NCBI GenBank assembly: GCA_902796705.1
Contig: CADBQF010000005.1
Coordinates: forward strand, 1-19,101
DNA length: 19,101 nucleotides
Reading direction: 5' to 3'
Source of the DNA: Ruminococcus flavefaciens
Lineage (GTDB): Bacteria > Bacillota > Clostridia > Oscillospirales > Ruminococcaceae
The stretch's first letter is position 1; the number at the start of each line of letters is the position of its first letter. Below are positions 13,340 to 19,101 of this stretch, one piece after another. The notes beneath the pieces are model-generated. The model made no database searches. It was not told where the DNA came from and saw nothing but the letters and a program-made list of their open reading frames with translations. The position numbers were made by a program, and so were the translations under genes.

Positions 13340-13849
13340 ATAGAAACGACGACTATTATTGCCCTGATCGTTGGAGGCATTGTCCTTGTCGGCATCGTCA
13401 TAGCAGTTATTTTGCTGATGATGTATAAGAACAAGAACAAGAGCTGCAGGGTATCGGTTAAGATAATCAAGGATGATAACCGTGACAGGAACGGCATCGG
13501 CGTTTTCGAGTGGAATGTCCCGATGAACGGTGAATTCAGAGTCGGAAGAGCCCTCGATCCTGTCGCTGAAAACGGTGCAAGACTGCCGAAAAATGACGTT
13601 GCTATCTGCGAAACTGCTACAAATGACGATATCGCAAGCATTGGCAGAAATGCCTTCGCTCTCATGTTCGACCGCAACAGAGGTATCCTCATCATAAGGA
13701 ACGTCGCCAACAAGGCTATGTTCTCTCTTGAGGTGGCAGGCAGAAAGTACGATATGAAGGCAACTCAGACCGCACAGCTCAATGTGTCAAACAAGATATT
13801 ATTAGGTAACTACACGACAGTTGAGATAATGAATATATCAGTTAAGTAG
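13340..13849 (+). CDS. Membrane-anchored degenerate FHA-domain protein (stand-alone FHA of the T7SS); apparent ATA start
   Basis: About 169 aa if read from ATA at 13340. This is the only position with a proper ribosome binding site: AGGAGG at 13326-13331, 8 nt away; the frame is closed by TAA at 13334. From there the product has one transmembrane helix (about residues 6-28, IIALIVGGIVLVGIVIAV), a short basic stretch (KNKNK), then a cytoplasmic beta-rich domain. The latter resembles an FHA fold: FRVGR (G69-R70), a degenerate S-x-x-R-N segment near S100 where FHA domains have S-R-x-H, then GILIIRNVANKAMF and LGNYTTVEI. The nearest conventional start, TTG at 13412, would delete most of the helix and has no ribosome binding site. 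T7SSb EssC proteins normally carry FHA domains at their own N-terminus; the EssC-like protein next door lacks them, so this gene probably supplies that module in trans. Confidence 0.85.
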   Translation: METTTIIALIVGGIVLVGIVIAVILLMMYKNKNKSCRVSVKIIKDDNRDRNGIGVFEWNVPMNGEFRVGRALDPVAENGARLPKNDVAICETATNDDIASIGRNAFALMFDRNRGILIIRNVANKAMFSLEVAGRKYDMKATQTAQLNVSNKILLGNYTTVEIMNISVK

Positions 13850-13868
13850 TTCCATTTGAGGTGAATGT

Positions 13869-16800
13869 ATGGAAAGCAACAGATTGTTGATAGGTGTTCA
13901 GTTTATCGATAAATCAGGTCAGAATACCGTTATCGAACTCATAGTTCTGCGAGACTCGACTCTCCAGCAGCTATTCGACGGTATAAGATACGGACTCCTT
14001 AAAAAAGGAAAGATGTCGGTATACAAGACGTGCAGTCAGATATTTGATATCTGCATCAGGGAGCGTTCAAGGGAGGGCGAGTACAAGAAGATCACCCTCA
14101 CTTCGCACAACGAATCCCTCGGACTGCCGAAGAACGCTCAGAATCGTGTTATCCTGCGTCAGACCGATAACGGCAAGACTCTTACCGAACTCGGCTTCAT
14201 CTCTTCTACCCGAATAGTATTCGACTGCACAGAGCAGTACCAGTCATTCGAGATAAACACGTCAGGCATCGTGCCTGCATTCAACCCGGATACTAAACCG
14301 GATCCGGAAAAACGATTCCCGGAATACAATATAAGCACACGTCAGCTCTATGTGTTCGACAATACACCGGTCGATATCATACCGCCTTCAAATCCGCCGC
14401 AGAAGCAGAACCAGAACCTCTTCTTCACCATGCTCCCTACGGTGCTGATGATATCCGTCATGATACTCGTGCGAAGCATGATATCACAGGGCGGAAACGG
14501 TATGACCATGATCGCACTCAGTGCATCGATGAGCGGTGTCACGCTGCTCATAGCTATTATCAACTGGCTCAGACAAAACTATACGTATAAAAAACAGCTC
14601 CTCGAATGGCGTTATCATTACGAGGAGTATATCAAGAATACGATAGCCGATGTCAAGCGTCGTATGATGATGGACACTCAGAAGCTCGATTCGCTTTATC
14701 CGGACGTAAACGAACTCCTCAACAGAGATAACAAGGAATCGGGTATCTACAGCGTATGCGGCGATATCTTCAGCAGATGCAGTGCCGACAAGGACTTCCT
14801 CACCGTGAGACTGGGACTCTCAAACGAAGTTGAGAGTATGTTCCAGATCAAGGGTACCGAAAAGGACGAGGTCTTCTCGGCTGCAAGCTTCGAGATAGTC
14901 AGCGGCGTTGTGAAGATACGTCTGCCGGAGGACAAGGAATACAAGCCTACAACCGACAGGCGTTACTACCTCAGCAATCTTCCCGGTTATATCGCAAACA
15001 AGAATAAATACCTCACCGACGCACCGCTCCTGTTCCCGTTCAAGAACTGCGGAGCTCTCGGTATAGTTTCACAGAACGAAGTGTTCACGGAAGCACTCAT
15101 TGAGAGAATGATCTTCAATCTCTGCTTCTACCACTCACCGGACGACCTCCAGTTCGTCGTGTTCTTCAAGGAGCAGAACGACTGGGACGAGATCGAAAGG
15201 TGCATAAGCATTTACAAGTTCCTGCCGCATTTCAGGGAACTCTTCCCGGATAAGTCGCAGTTTGTATTTGACTCGGAGAGTGCCAATGCGATACTCGGTG
15301 CTCTTCTCAACAAAATGGCAGAACGAAGCGAGAACGGTTCTTCAAAGCTCCCGCACATCATATTCCTTATATATGAAGAGTACGGACTCAAGGAACACGC
15401 ATTCGCCCAGTATCTCCCGAAAATGCCGGAGGGCGATGATCCGTATGAGAACAAGCTCGGACTTACGTTCGTCTTCCCGAAGCTCTACAAGGAGCATCTT
15501 CCGGCTTACTGCAATGACGTGATAACGGCTGAAAAGTCGCCGGACGAGTCGAAGATCGCCGGTTCGCTCGTGCCTCATGAGGACGAGAAGCTCCGCAAGG
15601 ACTTCACGTTCACGCTGTGCGAGGACTGGAAGTGGCATCTTTACAATTCATATAAGATACTCTCCGCACTCAGCTATTCAAAGATCTCCCAGAACGGTAA
15701 AGTTCCTTCAAACGTAAGCCTCTTCGAGCTGTTCGGACTCAACAAGAACAACCTCGATATCGGAAACTTCTGGGTAGGCGTAAACGGAAGGAGAGCATAC
15801 GATGTCCGTGAATCGATCGGCGTTCCGATAGGAAAGACCGACAGCGGCATGACATATCTCGACCTCCACGAAAAGTACGACGGACCGCATATGCTCGTTG
15901 CCGGTACAACAGGTTCAGGTAAGTCAGAGACGATCATCTCGTATCTGCTCGGACTGTGCCTCTGCTTCAGACCGGACGAGGTAAATATGATGCTCGTTGA
16001 TATGAAGGGCGGCGGATTCATCAAGAGAATAGGTGAACTCCCGCACGTCGTAGGTTCGGTAACGGACGTTGACGGCGATGAGAACGGAACAGGTGCAGAG
16101 TATATGCTCAAGCGATTCCTCAACGCTCTCACATCAGAGATCAAAAGACGTAAGATACTTTTCAACTCCATGCACGTAGACAGCATCAACGGCTACATAG
16201 CAGCGTGCAGGAATATCGATTCACACGTCAAATCGATAAACAACCAGCTCAAAGGCGAGGGCAAGCCCGAAATGACTCCCAAGGAAGAACAGGAGATCAG
16301 GGATCAGGCGAAGTATCAGCCGCTCGCTCATCTGATACTCGTTGTCGATGAGTTCACAGAGCTGAAACGATTCACGACAGAGAACAACGATATCGACTTC
16401 ATCGGAGAGATCACCACGATCGCACGAGTAGGACGAAGCCTCGGTTTCCATATCATACTCATCTCGCAGAACATCGAGGGTGCTATCACCGACGATATCC
16501 GTGTAAACTCAAAGTCGAGACTTTGTCTTAAAGTTGCAACACGACAGGCTTCAAAGGAAATGATTGGAAACGATCTCGCCGCAAGCCCGACGATGCCCGG
16601 TAACGGCAGAGCTTATATCCTCGTTGGTACAGGCTCGAAGTTCGAGTATTTCCAGTCGGCTTACTCAGGAGCAAGTGTCGAAGACAATATCGAAGCACCG
16701 ATAGAGATAATCGAAGCCAAGAAGAACGGCCCGTACACGTCGTTCTACCGCTCCGAAAAGGATAACAAAGAGCAGAAAGAGATGAAGAAGAAACTCGAAG

Positions 16801-17003
16801 AACAGGGTATGCTCAAAACTCAGCTCAATGCCCTTGTCGGTGCTATCCAGACATACTACAACAACCACAAGTCAGAATATCCGGAGCCGCATATCGTATT
16901 CCAGAAGCCGCTTCCTAACAGAATGTACATGAGAAACGGTAAGATCTATGAGTACCGTGACGGAAAGTATGAGTTCATGAGGGAGGTCAGGGAAAATGAT
17001 TAA
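13869..17003 (+). CDS. essC: EssC-like T7SS motor, N-terminal half: ubiquitin-like domain, two membrane helices, ATPase module D1
   Basis: 1044 aa, starting 19 nt after the FHA gene with GAGGTGA before the ATG. It is the membrane-bound FtsK/SpoIIIE-family ATPase that energises WXG100 export. Residues 1 to about 133 look ubiquitin-like, as in YukD/EsaB (VQFIDKSG, VIELIVLRDSTLQQLF, LTELGFISSTRIVFDC). Two membrane helices follow (about 185-206 and 212-234), then a coiled segment and the large cytoplasmic domain that precedes D1 in EssC/EccC proteins. D1 has Walker A GTTGSGKS (679-686), MMLVDMKGGGF, Walker B LILVVDEF with D827-E828, and GRSLGFHIILISQ. It ends after D1, whereas EssC of Bacillus or Staphylococcus continues into D2 and D3 and begins with FHA domains. 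The stop overlaps the start of the next gene, which encodes the missing half. Confidence 0.96.
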   Translation: MESNRLLIGVQFIDKSGQNTVIELIVLRDSTLQQLFDGIRYGLLKKGKMSVYKTCSQIFDICIRERSREGEYKKITLTSHNESLGLPKNAQNRVILRQTDNGKTLTELGFISSTRIVFDCTEQYQSFEINTSGIVPAFNPDTKPDPEKRFPEYNISTRQLYVFDNTPVDIIPPSNPPQKQNQNLFFTMLPTVLMISVMILVRSMISQGGNGMTMIALSASMSGVTLLIAIINWLRQNYTYKKQLLEWRYHYEEYIKNTIADVKRRMMMDTQKLDSLYPDVNELLNRDNKESGIYSVCGDIFSRCSADKDFLTVRLGLSNEVESMFQIKGTEKDEVFSAASFEIVSGVVKIRLPEDKEYKPTTDRRYYLSNLPGYIANKNKYLTDAPLLFPFKNCGALGIVSQNEVFTEALIERMIFNLCFYHSPDDLQFVVFFKEQNDWDEIERCISIYKFLPHFRELFPDKSQFVFDSESANAILGALLNKMAERSENGSSKLPHIIFLIYEEYGLKEHAFAQYLPKMPEGDDPYENKLGLTFVFPKLYKEHLPAYCNDVITAEKSPDESKIAGSLVPHEDEKLRKDFTFTLCEDWKWHLYNSYKILSALSYSKISQNGKVPSNVSLFELFGLNKNNLDIGNFWVGVNGRRAYDVRESIGVPIGKTDSGMTYLDLHEKYDGPHMLVAGTTGSGKSETIISYLLGLCLCFRPDEVNMMLVDMKGGGFIKRIGELPHVVGSVTDVDGDENGTGAEYMLKRFLNALTSEIKRRKILFNSMHVDSINGYIAACRNIDSHVKSINNQLKGEGKPEMTPKEEQEIRDQAKYQPLAHLILVVDEFTELKRFTTENNDIDFIGEITTIARVGRSLGFHIILISQNIEGAITDDIRVNSKSRLCLKVATRQASKEMIGNDLAASPTMPGNGRAYILVGTGSKFEYFQSAYSGASVEDNIEAPIEIIEAKKNGPYTSFYRSEKDNKEQKEMKKKLEEQGMLKTQLNALVGAIQTYYNNHKSEYPEPHIVFQKPLPNRMYMRNGKIYEYRDGKYEFMREVREND

Positions 17004-18552
17004 AGCAGCTATGGGTATCTACGACGATCTTGCGAACCAGACTCAGCCTATATTCAAGGTCGATGTCTATTCAAGCAATATACTCGTATTCGGCGGACAC
17101 ACGACAGGTAAGACGAATTTCCTCAAAACACTGCTGGTGAGGATGCACGAAAATGCAGACCTCTCGCTCAGGCAGGAGATCTATATAATGGACTTCGGCG
17201 GAAACCTCGGTAAATACGAGAAACTCCCGCTCGTGTCAGCCTGCTTCGACAGTGCCAACGAGGAGAACGTCCGCAGGATATTCAAGACTCTTGAAAACAA
17301 GATAGAGCAGAATTCAAAAATACTCAAATCAGAAAGATTCCTTGATGTATACGGAAAAGGCGGAGATGAACAGCCGACGCATCTCGTACTCATCATAGAC
17401 AACGTGAACTCGTTCCTTGCGGACGAGAGATACGCTGCATATCAGGAAAATCTCCAGAAGTTCTGCCGAGACGGACTCTCGAAGGGACTTACAGTCGTAT
17501 TCACAGCTATCGATACATCAAACGGCCTCGGAAGATATATCTCGAATTTCGCCCAGAGGGTGGCTTTTGAAGTGCCGTCCGAACTCTACCTCGATATCTT
17601 CGGTATGCGTGTTGCAGAACCGATGAAGAACCAGGGAAGAGGCGTTGCTCTCGTCGGAGGAAATCCGGAGGAGTTCCAGTGCTTCCTGCCCTTCGGTGAG
17701 GAAAAGGACGAATTCGACGCATTCGTGCAGGAGATGTCAGCCAAGCCGTTCAAGACCGAAAAGCTCAAATCATTCGGTGAGGAGCTTACGGAGGATAACC
17801 TCGCAGAATACTGCAAGGACGCTAAATCGGACGAGAAGCATATCCTCGTCGGCCTCGATTACTACGAGCATAAGCCGATAGAGATATTCCTCGACGAAGC
17901 ACGTTCGATAGCGATCTACGGAAAGAAAAAGTTCGGCAAGACCAACCTCGTCAACCGCATAGTACGCACGATCAGGCAGTTCCACAGGGACTACAGGTTC
18001 GTATTCTTCGACGACGGACGTAAACAGCTCGAAGGCATCTGGCAGGAAGCCCCCGCCGGCGACAACAACGTCTACATCACCACAGTCGATGAACTGACCG
18101 ATTTCCTCGATTCAAACGGCTATGCCGCAAAGATGATGAGGGGAGTCGTAAACAAGGACTTCAAGGAACAGAAAACACCGTTCACTGTATTCGTATTACA
18201 GAACAAGATGCTGTTCCAGAGCGTCGGAGCTCAGCTCCTCAAAAGCACGTTCCCGAAGATGATCGCCAATGCGGAAGAAAAAGGCTATATCTTCATCTAC
18301 TCAGATGTAAGAAAGATAAGCAACAACGACCGTGATACGGAATCTTCACTCAACAATACGTTCTCCGTTGCGTTCCTGCTCGACAATATCGCAGAGTTCG
18401 TCGGAGACAGAGGAAGCCGTTCGGTGTTCGGTGAAATGGACGCTAAGGAGCTGAAAAACGAGTATGCTCACTGTGAGCTCGGTGACGGATATTTCTACGA
18501 TATCGAGAGCGACGAGCTGAAAAAACTGAAATTCATCAAGAATAAGCAATAA
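16996..18552 (+). CDS. essC: EssC-like T7SS motor, C-terminal half: ATPase modules D2 and D3 (EccCb-like)
   Basis: 518 aa. The start overlaps the upstream stop by eight bases (ATGATTAA), with AGGGAGG about 11 nt before it, so translation is probably coupled. It is soluble, with two tandem FtsK/SpoIIIE-type modules. D2 has Walker A GGHTTGKT (33-40), IYIMDFGG, and Walker B LVLIIDN with D135 followed by Asn rather than Glu. D3 has Walker A GKKKFGKT (309-316) and VFFDDG (336-341), and its Walker B strand TVFVLQN lacks both acidic residues. D2 and D3 are therefore predicted to bind nucleotide, perhaps with little or no hydrolysis. In EssC/EccC proteins these modules regulate D1 and bind substrate tails. 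The arrangement parallels EccCa1/EccCb1 of mycobacterial ESX-1. An internal ATG (17011) has no better ribosome binding site. Confidence 0.95.
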   Translation: MIKAAMGIYDDLANQTQPIFKVDVYSSNILVFGGHTTGKTNFLKTLLVRMHENADLSLRQEIYIMDFGGNLGKYEKLPLVSACFDSANEENVRRIFKTLENKIEQNSKILKSERFLDVYGKGGDEQPTHLVLIIDNVNSFLADERYAAYQENLQKFCRDGLSKGLTVVFTAIDTSNGLGRYISNFAQRVAFEVPSELYLDIFGMRVAEPMKNQGRGVALVGGNPEEFQCFLPFGEEKDEFDAFVQEMSAKPFKTEKLKSFGEELTEDNLAEYCKDAKSDEKHILVGLDYYEHKPIEIFLDEARSIAIYGKKKFGKTNLVNRIVRTIRQFHRDYRFVFFDDGRKQLEGIWQEAPAGDNNVYITTVDELTDFLDSNGYAAKMMRGVVNKDFKEQKTPFTVFVLQNKMLFQSVGAQLLKSTFPKMIANAEEKGYIFIYSDVRKISNNDRDTESSLNNTFSVAFLLDNIAEFVGDRGSRSVFGEMDAKELKNEYAHCELGDGYFYDIESDELKKLKFIKNKQ

Positions 18553-18566
18553 AGGAGTAAATTATT

Positions 18567-18875
18567 ATGAGTGGCGGATACAATGTACTCGATACAAGAG
18601 AATTCGATAAATTTATAGCACAGACCGATAGTTTCCAGCAGAGATTTACGAATATCCGTAATTCTTACAACGATATAGTAAGCACACTTCTCGACAACTG
18701 GAGCGGCAGAGGTGCAGACGCTTTCAGAGCTGATGCAACTATCGTTGCAAAGAACATCGGCGGTGTATACGATATCCTCAAGATAATGTGCGATACACTT
18801 ACAGACTGCCGTCAGGTATTCGGTGAGTGCGATACAGCTCTTGGCGATTACAACAGGAACCCCAGTGCGGGCTGA
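18567..18875 (+). CDS. WXG100-family (ESAT-6-like) T7SS substrate, canonical W-S-G
   Basis: 102 aa, with AAAGGAG about nine bases before the ATG and only 14 nt after the motor gene. Helix 1, then turn LDNWSGRGADAF with W45-S46-G47, then helix 2 with three cysteines. The tail LGDYNRNPSAG almost repeats the tail of the FQG protein at 11194-11511, suggesting recent common ancestry or a shared export signal. It is a likely substrate or heterodimer partner, cotranscribed with the motor genes. Confidence 0.95.
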   Translation: MSGGYNVLDTREFDKFIAQTDSFQQRFTNIRNSYNDIVSTLLDNWSGRGADAFRADATIVAKNIGGVYDILKIMCDTLTDCRQVFGECDTALGDYNRNPSAG

Positions 18876-18890
18876 TAACTAAAGCCATTG

Positions 18891-18906
18891 CAGGCAGTTT
18901 TGCCTG
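18891..18906 (+). other. Stem-loop after the fourth WXG100 gene
   Basis: CAGGCA (18891-18896), loop GTTT, TGCCTG (18901-18906), six perfect pairs, followed by AAGATCAG without a T-run. A transcript-processing or stabilising structure is more likely than an intrinsic terminator. Confidence 0.4.
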
Positions 18907-18916
18907 AAGATCAGCG

Positions 18917-18949
18917 ATCCGGCGGGTATCTTATGGATAACTGCCGGAT
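18917..18949 (+). other. Long stem-loop between the fourth WXG100 gene and the edge gene
   Basis: ATCCGGC (18917-18923) pairs with GCCGGAT (18943-18949). The stem continues through a G-U and a G-C pair and, after one mismatch, TATC (18927-18930) pairs with GATA (18936-18939) around a 5-nt loop. There are 13 pairs in total and no T-run on the plus strand. It lies about 50 nt before the next start codon. Confidence 0.5.
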
Positions 18950-18997
18950 ACGGCTGTCAAGCGAATTTGCAAGATCATGCGGAAGGAGGCTCAGACT

Positions 18998-19101
18998 ATG
19001 ACAACTAAATATCAGAATGTCCAGAACGAAGGATACGGCGGTGTCACAGAGACAAATTACCGTGCGTCAAATCCGACTCCGACACGCAGAAGGTCAAGTC
19101 A
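18998..19101 (+). CDS. Start of an unknown gene, cut by the window edge
   Basis: ATG at 18998 is preceded by GGAAGGAGG, a very strong ribosome binding site with a 10-nt spacer. The 34 visible codons give a hydrophilic Thr/Asn/Tyr-rich N-terminus (MTTKYQNVQNEGYGG) that ends in a basic Pro/Arg/Ser stretch (NPTPTRRRSS). Such a tail often precedes a first membrane helix, which would suit a missing T7SS membrane component, but too little is visible to say. It is probably part of the same transcription unit. Confidence 0.75.
   Translation, partial: MTTKYQNVQNEGYGGVTETNYRASNPTPTRRRSS

Noticed and set aside
16990..17010. The EssC split as a frameshift error or pseudogene
   Set aside because: The second gene has its own AGGGAGG site and an ATGATTAA overlap typical of coupled genes, the break falls cleanly between D1 and D2, and the same split exists in ESX-1 EccCa/EccCb. 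Read-level confirmation would still be useful.

Overview
The window looks like a chromosomal segment of a Gram-positive gut or rumen Clostridia, most likely Ruminococcus or a close relative. This is inferred from strong AGGAGG-type ribosome binding sites, Firmicutes-type -35/-10 promoters, moderate GC content and a WXG100/EssC secretion locus. No rRNA, tRNA, CRISPR array, transposase or phage gene was seen.

Layout. Bases 1-1429 hold a leftward CPA2-type cation:proton antiporter (224-1429) with its terminator-like hairpin (44-82) and its own promoter. A 378-bp divergent intergenic region carries that promoter and a strong rightward extended -10 promoter (1661-1689), followed by a structured leader. 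Everything from 1808 to the right edge is on the + strand and reads as one variant type VII secretion system (T7SS) locus. In order it holds: a 205-aa coiled-coil protein; a 395-aa unknown; a 400-bp gap; three tandem paralogues of 683, 481 and 489 aa with a common front half and unrelated tails; a 526-aa TPR protein; three small WXG100-type proteins; a 358-aa Val/Pro-rich repeat protein; a hairpin-rich gap; a membrane-anchored degenerate FHA protein; an EssC-like ATPase split into two overlapping genes; a fourth WXG100 protein; and the start of another gene cut by the window edge.

How the genes may work together (inference from family knowledge). The split EssC pair would form the inner-membrane motor. 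Its first half joins a ubiquitin-like (YukD/EsaB-like) N-terminus, two membrane helices and the only ATPase module with intact Walker A and B. Its second half carries two degenerate modules. The FHA module that normally sits at the EssC N-terminus appears here as a separate one-helix membrane protein. The WXG100 proteins are the likely small substrates or partners. The three paralogues, and possibly the 395-aa protein, are candidate large substrates. The TPR and coiled-coil proteins are candidate chaperones or adaptors. EsaA-, EssA- and EssB-type components were not seen; they may lie to the right or be absent.

The most notable points are: the rearranged motor (Ubl fused, FHA separate, ATPase split as in mycobacterial EccCa/EccCb); an FHA gene whose only well-placed start codon is ATA; the tandem paralogue family with glycine-rich 11-residue repeats in one tail and no recognisable immunity gene; and the Val/Pro repeat protein encoded between the substrates and the motor.
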